A stretch of 64,000 bases of DNA from CBFFRJ01 sp965644225 (lineage in GTDB: Bacteria; Pseudomonadota; Gammaproteobacteria; Enterobacterales; Enterobacteriaceae): NCBI RefSeq assembly GCF_965644225.1, contig NZ_CBFFRJ010000005.1:13056-77055 (forward strand). Direction: 5' to 3'. Positions within the stretch are counted from its first letter, which is position 1. Every line of letters begins with the position of its first letter. Both the position numbers and the translations under genes were made by a program. Under the pieces are notes generated by a model that was not told where the DNA came from, made no database searches, and worked only from the letters and a program-made list of their open reading frames with translations. Below are positions 26,431 to 34,105 of this stretch, piece by piece.

Positions 26431-26793
26431 TTAACGTCGCCAGCTCAGGGTCATCGACACCGAATCGGCATAACGCAGCGCGTGAAGTTTATCGATTTCC
26501 ACTTCAGCATATGTGACCCAATGATGTTCGCGTGCGATATTCAGCACATCCTGAGTTAATTTTTCCAGTAACGAGAAACGGTTACTTTCAACGTGCGCAA
26601 TGATGTTCTTGGTCAGCGTGCGGTAGTTCAGGGCATCGTTGATATCTTCACTGGCACGGGCTTTGTCGGCAGGATAATGAATGGCGATATTGATAACGAT
26701 ATCCTGACGGTTGGCGATCTCTTCTTCTTTGATGCCGATAAAGGTACGCAGGCGCAAATTTTTGATCCGAATAATGGCGTCTGATTGTGACAT
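26431..26793 (-). CDS. folX: Dihydroneopterin triphosphate 2'-epimerase
   Basis: Converts 7,8-dihydroneopterin triphosphate to the dihydromonapterin form used for the monapterin cofactor. The 120-residue tunnel-fold protein resembles FolB and starts with the IKNLRLRTFIGIKEEE segment, in which Glu binds the pterin. It lies upstream of yfcH and is divergent from yfcF. Confidence 0.94.
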   Translation of the reverse strand: MSQSDAIIRIKNLRLRTFIGIKEEEIANRQDIVINIAIHYPADKARASEDINDALNYRTLTKNIIAHVESNRFSLLEKLTQDVLNIAREHHWVTYAEVEIDKLHALRYADSVSMTLSWRR

Positions 26794-26979
26794 TGCAATT
26801 TTCCTTCAGGTGACCAGGCAGCCTCATAATACACGAGGAAAACGACCGCGTTTGTCAGTTTCGCAGGCTATTCTGTACCTCTGAGTTGCGGCGAAGCGTG
26901 AATGTGTGAGTTTTCATCAAGTGACAGTTTTTACAAGACGTTATATTTTGTTGGGAAACCTAATCGTTGAGAGGATGTC

Positions 26980-27624
26980 ATGAGCGAACCGGCAATAACC
27001 TTATGGTCAGATTCGGATTTTTTCTCCCCTTATGTCATGGCGGTTTACATTGCTCTGCATGAAAAGGGGCTCCCTTTTTCCCTTAAAACTGTCGATCTCG
27101 ACAAAGGGGAAAATAATCAAAATAACTGGCGAGGTTATAACCTGACACGCCGTGTGCCGGTGCTGGAAATCGACGGTTTCGAACTGAGTGAATCTTCAGC
27201 GATAACCGAATATCTGGAAGAGCGTTTTGCCCCACCTGAATATGAGCGTATTTATCCTCATGACCTGCAAAAGCGCGCCCGCGCCCGCCAAATCCAGGCC
27301 TGGATCCGCAGCGATTTAATGCCCATTCGCGAAGAGCGGGGAACGGATGTGATTTTTGCGGGGGCTAAAAAAGCGCCATTGACGGCCGCAGGAAGCGACG
27401 CTGCCGCCAAACTCTTTGCCCTCGCAGGTGGGCTGCTTGCGCATGGCAAACCGAATCTGTTTGGCGAATGGTGTATTGCCGATGCCGATCTCGCGCTAAT
27501 GCTTAATCGTCTGGTGATGCACGGGGATGAGGTGCCGGAACTGCTGGCGAATTATGCCGCCTTCCAGTGGCAGCGCTCATCGGTGCAGCGCTATGTCGCG
27601 CTCAGTGCCAAACGCGCAAATTAA
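26980..27624 (+). CDS. yfcF: Glutathione S-transferase YfcF
   Basis: Cytosolic glutathione transferase of 214 residues, the length of E. coli YfcF, with a thioredoxin-fold N-terminal domain (LWSDSDFFSPYVMAV, RRVPVLEIDGFELSESSAI with the glutathione-binding ESSAI) and an all-helical C-terminal domain. E. coli YfcF has glutathione transferase and peroxidase activity. The related yfcG gene, which sits next to yfcF in E. coli, is absent from this window. yfcE follows after 11 bases. Confidence 0.93.
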   Translation: MSEPAITLWSDSDFFSPYVMAVYIALHEKGLPFSLKTVDLDKGENNQNNWRGYNLTRRVPVLEIDGFELSESSAITEYLEERFAPPEYERIYPHDLQKRARARQIQAWIRSDLMPIREERGTDVIFAGAKKAPLTAAGSDAAAKLFALAGGLLAHGKPNLFGEWCIADADLALMLNRLVMHGDEVPELLANYAAFQWQRSSVQRYVALSAKRAN

Positions 27625-27635
27625 GAGGTATGACA

Positions 27636-28187
27636 ATGAAATTGATGTTCGCATCGGACATCCATGGCTCACTCCCCGCCACCGAGCGCGTGCTGGAGTT
27701 GTTTGCCGGGAGCGGTGCCCAGTGGCTGGTGATCCTTGGCGACGTGCTTTATCACGGCCCGCGTAATGCGTTGCCGGAAGGGTATGCTCCCGCGCAGGTT
27801 GCTGAGCGTCTGAATGAGCAGGCGTCGCGTATTATTGCGGTACGCGGCAACTGCGACAGTGAAGTGGATCAGATGCTGTTGCACTTCCCCATCACTGCTC
27901 CCTGGCAACAGGTTTTACTGCCTTCACAGCGACTCTTTTTGACTCACGGTCATCTGTTTGGCCCTGATAATCTCCCCGCACTGGCGACGGGTGATGTGCT
28001 GGTCTATGGTCATACTCATTTGCCGGTCGCCGAAAAACGGGGTGATATTTTCCACTTCAACCCAGGCTCAGTAAGCATTCCTAAAGGTGGTAATGACGCC
28101 AGCTACGGCCTGCTGGATGCGGGAATACTGAGCATAAAGGCACTCAATGATAATCGGGTTATTGCACAGGTGGCGATTAATCCGTAA
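27636..28187 (+). CDS. yfcE: Phosphodiesterase YfcE
   Basis: Metallophosphoesterase of 183 residues, active on model phosphodiesters in E. coli with manganese. The metal-site motifs appear in order: DIHGS (Asp8, His10), GDV, GNCD, GHLFG and GHTHLP. The ATG at 27636 has an AAGAGG ribosome site 7 bases away; an in-frame ATG at 27630 is too close to it. Confidence 0.93.
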   Translation: MKLMFASDIHGSLPATERVLELFAGSGAQWLVILGDVLYHGPRNALPEGYAPAQVAERLNEQASRIIAVRGNCDSEVDQMLLHFPITAPWQQVLLPSQRLFLTHGHLFGPDNLPALATGDVLVYGHTHLPVAEKRGDIFHFNPGSVSIPKGGNDASYGLLDAGILSIKALNDNRVIAQVAINP

Positions 28188-28240
28188 CTTACCGTTCAAC
28201 TAAAAACGCGCCAACAGAGCGCCATGAAGAGACATTCCTG

Positions 28241-28795
28241 ATGGTGGAACAGAATCATTTAGCAGACACCGAGTGGGTGGATATTGTTAGCGAGGATAAT
28301 GAAGTCATTGCCCAGGCTACCCGCCAGCAAATGCGTGCGCAGTGCCTGCGTCATCGTGCGACCTACATCGTGGTGCACGATGGCATGGGTAAGATCCTGG
28401 TTCAACGTCGCACTGAAACCAAAGATTTTATGCCGGGCATGCTGGACTGCACCGCAGGCGGTGTGGTTCAGGCCGATGAAATTTTGCTCGACTCCGCACG
28501 CCGTGAAGCTGAAGAAGAGCTCGGCATTGCCGGCGTTCCTTTTGCTGAACATGGCGTCTTCTATTACGAAGATGAACATTGCCGGGTCTGGGGGGGATTA
28601 TTCAGCTGCGTTTCCCATGGACCTTTCGCGCTTCAGGAAGAAGAGGTAAGCGAAGTCTGGTGGATGACGCCGGAAGAGATTACTGCGCGCTGCGATGAGT
28701 TTACGTCTGACTCTTTAAAAGCGCTGGCGCTGTGGATGAGCCGTAACGCCAGTAATGATGCCTCCAGACAAGAGAAGCCGGAAGACGCCGAGTAA
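28241..28795 (+). CDS. yfcD: Nudix hydrolase YfcD
   Basis: Nudix protein of 184 residues. The Nudix box is intact: GGVVQADEILLDSA followed by RREAEEELG, so pyrophosphate hydrolysis with a divalent metal is expected. Its physiological substrate is unknown. It ends two bases before the convergent LacI-family regulator, with no room for a separate terminator. In E. coli yfcD is followed by yfcC, which is missing here and replaced by the PTS-transketolase locus. Confidence 0.92.
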   Translation: MVEQNHLADTEWVDIVSEDNEVIAQATRQQMRAQCLRHRATYIVVHDGMGKILVQRRTETKDFMPGMLDCTAGGVVQADEILLDSARREAEEELGIAGVPFAEHGVFYYEDEHCRVWGGLFSCVSHGPFALQEEEVSEVWWMTPEEITARCDEFTSDSLKALALWMSRNASNDASRQEKPEDAE

Positions 28796-28797
28796 CG

Positions 28798-29817
28798 TTA
28801 ACAGCTGTTGCGCAGGCAGAGCGTTGCCGTGACCGGCGTCTTATTCTGCCAGTTCTCATCATTAAGACGCGCCAGCAGCGCGCGTCCTGCCTCGACCCCA
28901 ATTTTGCGATGCGGTACAGCAATGGTGGTCAGCGGCGGCTGGCATACCCGACTGACGTCGCTATCGCCAAAGCCAACGATCGCCAGGTCTTCGGGCACTT
29001 TAATCCGTCGACGCTGGCATTCATACAATGCGCCACAGGCGAGTTCGTCCGAGACACAGACCAGAGCATCCAGTTCCGGCCACGCCAGCAGAAATTCCGG
29101 CAACTGCGCAGTACCGGTGGAAAATACGGGCGGCGCTGCTGCGTTAATCACGCGATTGGGCGACATATGATGGCGCAGCATAGCCTTGTACCAGCCCTGT
29201 AAATGCTGCTGAAAAATCCACTGTTCCTGGTTGGCACACAATAAACCGATATTCTGATAGCCCCGCAGGATCAGCGTTTGCGTCAGTTCAAACATAGCGG
29301 CAACGTTGTCGATGCCAATATTCATATCAATAGGATCGGCCCGCACCGCCCCAATTTCCATGACCGGGATGGCTGCGTTTCTGAGCCAGTGTCTGACGTT
29401 GTCGCTGTGTTCCACGCTCAGCAGAATGGCGGCAGCAAGGTTAGAGGTCAGCAGCGTTTCGATCAGATTTTCTTCCTGTTCTAACCGATGCTGAGACTCC
29501 GCCAGCATTATCTGGTAACCCGCAGGTTGCAGGACAGATTGCAGTCCGGCAAACATTTCTGAACAGCCCGATTCCGCAAGGCCCGGCACAACCATGGCGA
29601 TGGTATGTGAAGAGGCTGATGCCAGTGAGCTTGCCGCCATGTTGGGCATATAGCCAAGTTCGCGAACCGCTGCTTCAATTTTCTCGCGTAACTTGTCAGA
29701 GACTTGTTCCGGTGTTCTTAACGCCCGGGAAACGGTCATTGTGCCAACGCCAGCAAGCTGGGCGACATCCACCAGAGTCACTTTTCCTGTACTGCGCCGT
29801 TTTCGGGTAATAGACAT
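28798..29817 (-). CDS. LacI-family transcriptional regulator (GntR/IdnR-like)
   Basis: A 339-residue repressor with an N-terminal helix-turn-helix (VTLVDVAQLAGVGTMTVSRA, about 13-32) and hinge helix PNMAASSL, then a sugar-binding domain. The N-terminal region is closest to GntR of E. coli among LacI members. It is divergent from the PTS-transketolase operon, and the palindromes at 29937 and 29971 are its likely operators. The inducer would then be the sugar or phospho-sugar handled by that operon. This is inferred from position. Confidence 0.9.
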   Translation of the reverse strand: MSITRKRRSTGKVTLVDVAQLAGVGTMTVSRALRTPEQVSDKLREKIEAAVRELGYMPNMAASSLASASSHTIAMVVPGLAESGCSEMFAGLQSVLQPAGYQIMLAESQHRLEQEENLIETLLTSNLAAAILLSVEHSDNVRHWLRNAAIPVMEIGAVRADPIDMNIGIDNVAAMFELTQTLILRGYQNIGLLCANQEQWIFQQHLQGWYKAMLRHHMSPNRVINAAAPPVFSTGTAQLPEFLLAWPELDALVCVSDELACGALYECQRRRIKVPEDLAIVGFGDSDVSRVCQPPLTTIAVPHRKIGVEAGRALLARLNDENWQNKTPVTATLCLRNSC

Positions 29818-29936
29818 TCTGATTCCTGCGAAGCCAATGATCTCAGAGGATTTTTAGTGATTATCATGATGTTTAGTTAAGCAGTATACGCCGGATAACA
29901 GCATTGTTGAGGAGAATTCGCCTGCTCTGTTAGATC

Positions 29937-29984
29937 TGATAGCGCTATCACATTTTATGATCCTTCACGTTGATAGCGCTATCT
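29937..29984. promoter_or_regulatory. Two palindromic operators for the LacI-family regulator
   Basis: TGATAGCGCTATCA (29937-29950) is a perfect 14-base palindrome; TGATAGCGCTATCT (29971-29984) repeats it with one mismatch. Their centres are 34 bases apart. The central CG step and even symmetry are typical of LacI-family operators. They lie between the divergent start codons; on the minus strand, TATACT (29888-29883) preceded by TCAACA is a possible promoter for the regulator gene itself. Confidence 0.8.
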
Positions 29985-29985
29985 T

Positions 29986-30028
29986 TGTGGATTTAATCAC
30001 AGTTAACCCTGGTTACCTTGCTTAAAGT
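29986..30028 (+). promoter_or_regulatory. CRP site and promoter of the PTS-transketolase operon
   Basis: TGTGG-ATTTAA-TCACA (29986-30001) matches the CRP consensus TGTGA-N6-TCACA at 9 of 10 fixed positions. A -10 box TAAAGT lies at 30023-30028. This places the CRP site centre near -41.5, the class II position, so cAMP-CRP activation is likely. Between them GTTAACC-CT-GGTTACC (30002-30017) is an inverted repeat with one mismatch, a possible further operator. Confidence 0.7.
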
Positions 30029-30062
30029 CTGCTCATCTTATCCCTGACAAACGGAGAATGAG

Positions 30063-30506
30063 ATGCTCACTCAGTGGCTTCATGATGAAACGCTACAGAT
30101 ACAAGACAGCCTGGAAGACTGGAGACGTGCGCTGGAAATTTGCGCCAGACCATTGCTGGATAGTGGAGTGATCACCCCCGAATATGTGTCGGCAATCATT
30201 TCGCAGCAGCAAAGACTGGGGCCTTACTATGTGATTGCGCCAGGACTGGCAATGCCACATGCACGCCCGGAGGATGGGGCCAAAGGCCTGGGACTTTCAT
30301 TGCTGAAATTACGTCGAGGAGTCATTTTCAATACGGAGGAATTCGACCCGGTCGATCTTATTATTATGCTTGCGGCACCTGATAAACATAGCCATCTGGA
30401 GATGATTGCTGCCCTTTCTGAGTTATTTTCCAGTGATGACGATTTGCATAAGTTACATTGCTCAGACAGCGTGGAGGAGATTAAAAATATAATTATGAAG
30501 TTCTGA
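30063..30506 (+). CDS. PTS EIIA component, mannitol/ascorbate type
   Basis: Soluble phosphocarrier of 147 residues from the PTS_EIIA_2 family (mannitol, fructose, UlaC-like). The phosphorylated histidine is His66 in GLAMPHARPEDG. It receives phosphate from HPr and passes it to the IIB protein encoded next. It is the first gene of the operon; the ATG follows an ACGGAGAATG ribosome site, and a CRP-type promoter lies upstream. Confidence 0.93.
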   Translation: MLTQWLHDETLQIQDSLEDWRRALEICARPLLDSGVITPEYVSAIISQQQRLGPYYVIAPGLAMPHARPEDGAKGLGLSLLKLRRGVIFNTEEFDPVDLIIMLAAPDKHSHLEMIAALSELFSSDDDLHKLHCSDSVEEIKNIIMKF

Positions 30507-30585
30507 TTTCATCATTTCTTTCATCTGTCGACATTATGCTTCAGGGCATCGTGCGATACGTACTTTACATAAAAAGGGAACAATA

Positions 30586-30858
30586 ATGAAAATTATGGCA
30601 ATTTGCGGGTCCGGTTTGGGCAGCAGTTTTATGGTGGAAATGAACATCAGAAAAGTTCTGAAGAAATTAAATATTGATGCTGAAGTGGAGCATTCAGATC
30701 TTTCAAACGCGACCCCTGGTGCGGCAGATGTTTTTGTGATGGCGAAAGATATTGCCGCCAGTGCCAGCGTTCCGGAAAGTCAGTTAGTTGTTCTTAGTAA
30801 TATTATCGATATCAATGAACTGGAAGCGAAAATAAGCGCTTTCTTTGCCAACCGTTAA
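30586..30858 (+). CDS. PTS EIIB component, ascorbate (UlaB/SgaB) type
   Basis: Soluble 90-residue IIB protein with the lactate-dehydrogenase-like phosphatase loop typical of the family. The phosphorylated Cys7 lies in MKIMAICGSGLGSSFM, as in UlaB. It takes phosphate from the IIA product and phosphorylates the sugar bound by IIC. The gap to IIA is 79 bases and to IIC 22 bases. Confidence 0.93.
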   Translation: MKIMAICGSGLGSSFMVEMNIRKVLKKLNIDAEVEHSDLSNATPGAADVFVMAKDIAASASVPESQLVVLSNIIDINELEAKISAFFANR

Positions 30859-30880
30859 CTTCATATCAGGCGAGGTGGAT

Positions 30881-32269
30881 ATGTTTATCCTTGAAACGCT
30901 GAACTTTGTCGTTGATATACTTAAAGTTCCTTCGGTGCTGGTGGGCCTGATTGCCTTAATTGGCCTGGTGGCTCAAAGGAAACCCTTTTCGGATGTAGTC
31001 AAAGGAACAGTTAAAACAATACTTGGATTTATTGTGCTTGGTGGTGGGGCAACGGTACTGGTTGGGTCGTTGAATCCTTTAGGGGGTATGTTTGAACACG
31101 CATTTAATATTCAAGGAATTATTCCAAATAATGAAGCTGTCGTCTCTATTGCGCTGGAAAAGTATGGTGCCTCTACTGCATTGATAATGGCATTTGGGAT
31201 GGTGGCGAACATTATTGTTGCCCGCTTTACTCGCCTGAAATATATCTTCCTGACCGGGCATCACACCTTTTATATGGCGTGCATGATTGGCGTGATTTTA
31301 ACAGTTTCGGGATTTGATGGTATTAGTCTTGTTTTTACCGGTTCATTGATTCTTGGTCTCGTAATGGCATTTTTTCCTGCTATTGCCCAGCGCTATATGC
31401 AACGTATTACCGGTAATGATGATATCGCATTTGGTCATTTTGGTACCCTGGGATATGTTCTGTCCGGGTGGATCGGTAGTCACTGCGGAAAAGGTTCACG
31501 ATCGACGGAAGAGATGAATTTGCCGAAAAATCTGAGCTTCCTGCGGGACAGTTCTATCTCAATTTCACTGACCATGATGATTATTTATTTGATTATGGCA
31601 GTGTGCGCCGGTCGAGAATATGTGCAAGACCAGTTCAGCGGCGGGCAGAATTATTTGGTGTACGCCATCATAATGGCAATCACCTTTGCTGCCGGTGTAT
31701 TTATTATTCTGCAAGGCGTGCGACTTATTCTGGCGGAAATTGTCCCTGCCTTTACCGGTTTCTCTGAAAAACTGGTGCCAAATGCCCGTCCAGCGCTGGA
31801 TTGTCCGGTTGTCTATCCCTACGCGCCCAATGCGGTACTTATCGGCTTTTTATTCAGTTTTCTCGGCGGCCTGGTTGGCTTGTTTATGCTCGGCCAGATG
31901 AGTCTGGTGTTGATCCTGCCAGGTGTCGTACCTCACTTCTTTACAGGGGCCACGGCTGGTGTATTTGGTAACGCTACCGGAGGCCGTCGCGGGGCTATTC
32001 TCGGCGCATTTGCCAATGGAGTGCTGATTACATTTTTACCTGTCCTGCTCCTGCCTGTTCTCGGGGCTCTCGGCTTCGCCAATACCACATTCTCGGATGC
32101 GGATTTTGGTTTTGTCGGCATTGTTCTTGGCAACCTGGCGCGGTATCTGTCGCCAATGGCGATTACGGGTGTGGTGGTGGCAATCTTTGCATTGCTGGTG
32201 GTGTGGAACCTGATAGCGCAGGGTAAATCAGCCGCTAAAGGTACAGAGGAAGGCTCGGGGGCAAAGTAA
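30881..32269 (+). CDS. PTS EIIC component, ascorbate (UlaA/SgaT) type
   Basis: Integral membrane sugar channel of 462 residues with about eleven hydrophobic segments, of the UlaA/SgaT family, whose characterised member imports L-ascorbate. Family blocks are visible: GFIVLGGGATVLVGSLNPLG, TGHHTFYMACMIG and TGATAGVFGNATGGRRGAIL. Start at 30881 follows GGCGAGGTGG. The true substrate may differ from ascorbate because no ulaD, ulaE, ulaF or ulaG homologue is nearby. The stop overlaps the transketolase gene by one base. Confidence 0.92.
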   Translation: MFILETLNFVVDILKVPSVLVGLIALIGLVAQRKPFSDVVKGTVKTILGFIVLGGGATVLVGSLNPLGGMFEHAFNIQGIIPNNEAVVSIALEKYGASTALIMAFGMVANIIVARFTRLKYIFLTGHHTFYMACMIGVILTVSGFDGISLVFTGSLILGLVMAFFPAIAQRYMQRITGNDDIAFGHFGTLGYVLSGWIGSHCGKGSRSTEEMNLPKNLSFLRDSSISISLTMMIIYLIMAVCAGREYVQDQFSGGQNYLVYAIIMAITFAAGVFIILQGVRLILAEIVPAFTGFSEKLVPNARPALDCPVVYPYAPNAVLIGFLFSFLGGLVGLFMLGQMSLVLILPGVVPHFFTGATAGVFGNATGGRRGAILGAFANGVLITFLPVLLLPVLGALGFANTTFSDADFGFVGIVLGNLARYLSPMAITGVVVAIFALLVVWNLIAQGKSAAKGTEEGSGAK

Positions 32270-33102
32270 TGAAACATGTTGATGAATTACGGCAGTTTGC
32301 ACGAGAGATCCGCGTTGCAACGCTTAAGTCACTGACGCATCTGGGGTTCGGGCATTATGGTGGCAGTATGTCCGTTGTCGAAACCCTGGCTGTATTGTAT
32401 GGCGAAGTGATGCGTCTGGATCCCGCCAGTCCCGACTGGCCGGAGCGAGATTATTTCGTCCTGTCGAAAGGCCATGCCGGGCCTGCTCTTTACAGTACGC
32501 TGGCGCTGAAGGGCTATTTTCCCTTAGAAGAGTTGCTAACCCTCAATGAAAATGGCACGCGGTTGCCCAGTCATCCGGACAGGCTAAAGACGCCGGGAGT
32601 GGATGCGACGACCGGTTCGCTGGGGCAAGGGATCTCCATTGCTGCGGGCATGGCGCTGAGCCATAAGCTGGATGAGCGAGCAAACCGTGTGTTTTGTATC
32701 GTCGGCGATGGTGAGTTGAACGAAGGTCAATGTTGGGAAGCCCTTCAGTTTATTGCACACCACCGACTTAACAATCTGACGGTGTTTATTGACTGGAATA
32801 AGCAGCAACTGGACGGCAAGCTTGACGATATTATTTGCGCCTTCAATCTGGAGGAAAAATTCCGCGCCTTTGGCTTCGATGTAACTACCGTGAAAGGGGA
32901 TGATATTGCGGCATTGCTTGATGCCGTGCAGCCGGCACCACCAGCGGATGCGAGGCCACGGGTTGTGATTCTTGACAGCATTAAAGGGCAGGGTGTGCCC
33001 TGGCTTGAAGGCCTGGATAATACACACCACCTGCGGCTGACAGGTGACATGCAACAGGCAATGGAGAAAGCGATTAAGCAACTGGAGGCCGGGCATGATT
33101 AA
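32269..33102 (+). CDS. Transketolase, N-terminal (TPP-binding) subunit
   Basis: A 277-residue protein equal to the N-terminal pyrophosphate-binding domain of transketolase. The TPP motif runs from GDGELNEG (146-153) to DWN (175-177). The donor-pocket residues GHYGGSMSVVE, SKGHAGPALY and LPSHPD are present. It works with the next gene product to move a two-carbon ketol unit. Split transketolases of this size include AptA/AptB, which cleave apulose 4-phosphate; housekeeping TktA and TktB are single chains of about 660 residues. The start overlaps the IIC stop (TAATG). Confidence 0.93.
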   Translation: MKHVDELRQFAREIRVATLKSLTHLGFGHYGGSMSVVETLAVLYGEVMRLDPASPDWPERDYFVLSKGHAGPALYSTLALKGYFPLEELLTLNENGTRLPSHPDRLKTPGVDATTGSLGQGISIAAGMALSHKLDERANRVFCIVGDGELNEGQCWEALQFIAHHRLNNLTVFIDWNKQQLDGKLDDIICAFNLEEKFRAFGFDVTTVKGDDIAALLDAVQPAPPADARPRVVILDSIKGQGVPWLEGLDNTHHLRLTGDMQQAMEKAIKQLEAGHD

Positions 33103-34048
33103 CATTGCTCCTGAAGGTGGGAAAGACAGTGTTGAAATGCGTAAAGTTTACGCAGGTTTTGTCACACAACAGATTGAGGCGGGTAGGGAGATTATTGCCC
33201 TCGAAGCCGATCTGATGAGTTCAATGGCGATGGATGTCGTGCAGCAAAAATATCCTCAGCAGGTAATAAATTGCGGAATTATGGAGGCCAATGTTATCGG
33301 TACTGCGGCGGGGCTGGCACTGACGGGACGCACGCCATTTGTGCATACCTTCAGCGCATTTGCCAGTCGGCGCTGTTTTGATCAACTGTTTATGTCTGTC
33401 GATTATCAGCGTAACAACGTGAAGATTATTGCTTCTGATGCTGGCGTCACCGCGTGCCACAACGGTGGAACCCATATGTCGTTTGAAGATATGGGCATCG
33501 TGCGTGGACTGGCGAATTCGGTGGTTATGGAAGTGACTGATGCGGTGATGTTTGAGGATATTTTACATCAGCTTGCTCATCTGAAGGGTTTTTACTGGGT
33601 ACGAACTATCCGCAAACAGGCCCTGACGGTTTATGGGGCCGGTTCGCGATTCACTATCGGTAAAGGGAATGTCGTGCGTGAAGGAACGGACATTACACTT
33701 ATTGCTAACGGCATTATGGTTGCAGAGGCGTTGGCGGCAGCGCGGATCCTTGAAGACGAAGGGATAAGTGCGGCAGTGATCGATATGTTCACGCTGAAAC
33801 CTATCGATCGTATGTTGATCAAAAATTATGCCGAAAAAACCGGCAGGATAGTGACCTGCGAAAATCACAGTATCCATAACGGTCTGGGGTCGGCTGTTGC
33901 GGAAGTTGTAGTTGAAAACTGCCCCGTCCCGATGCGGCGTGTTGGGGTGAAAGAGCGCTATGGGCAGGTGGGGACTCAGGACTTTTTACAGCAAGAGTAT
34001 GGACTGACCGCGCAGGACATTGTGGCGGCTGCACGAGAGCTGTTTTAG
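33095..34048 (+). CDS. Transketolase, C-terminal (pyrimidine-binding) subunit
   Basis: A 317-residue protein holding the PYR domain (about 11-175) and the C-terminal domain (about 185-317) of transketolase. The catalytic Glu that activates TPP is Glu64 in NCGIMEANVIGTAAG. The HNGGTHMSFEDMG segment is typical of split transketolases. It overlaps the N-subunit gene by 8 bases with a GGAGG ribosome site inside that gene, so the two should be made in equal amounts and form an alpha2-beta2 enzyme. Confidence 0.93.
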   Translation: MINIAPEGGKDSVEMRKVYAGFVTQQIEAGREIIALEADLMSSMAMDVVQQKYPQQVINCGIMEANVIGTAAGLALTGRTPFVHTFSAFASRRCFDQLFMSVDYQRNNVKIIASDAGVTACHNGGTHMSFEDMGIVRGLANSVVMEVTDAVMFEDILHQLAHLKGFYWVRTIRKQALTVYGAGSRFTIGKGNVVREGTDITLIANGIMVAEALAAARILEDEGISAAVIDMFTLKPIDRMLIKNYAEKTGRIVTCENHSIHNGLGSAVAEVVVENCPVPMRRVGVKERYGQVGTQDFLQQEYGLTAQDIVAAARELF

Positions 34049-34062
34049 GATGGGGGAGTAAT

Positions 34063-34091
34063 AAAAAAGGCGACCACGAGGTCGCCTTTTT
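34063..34091. terminator. Bidirectional terminator between the transketolase operon and pta
   Basis: AAAAAAGGCGACC (34063-34075) pairs with GGTCGCCTTTTT (34080-34091) around loop ACGA, with T runs on both strands. It lies between convergent genes and can end both transcripts. Confidence 0.92.
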
Positions 34092-34105
34092 GTCGCAGCG
34101 TAAGA

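Noticed and set aside
30063..32269. Naming the PTS genes ulaC, ulaB and ulaA
   Set aside because: The family match is clear but the operon lacks the ula catabolic genes and contains a transketolase instead, so the substrate may differ from ascorbate.
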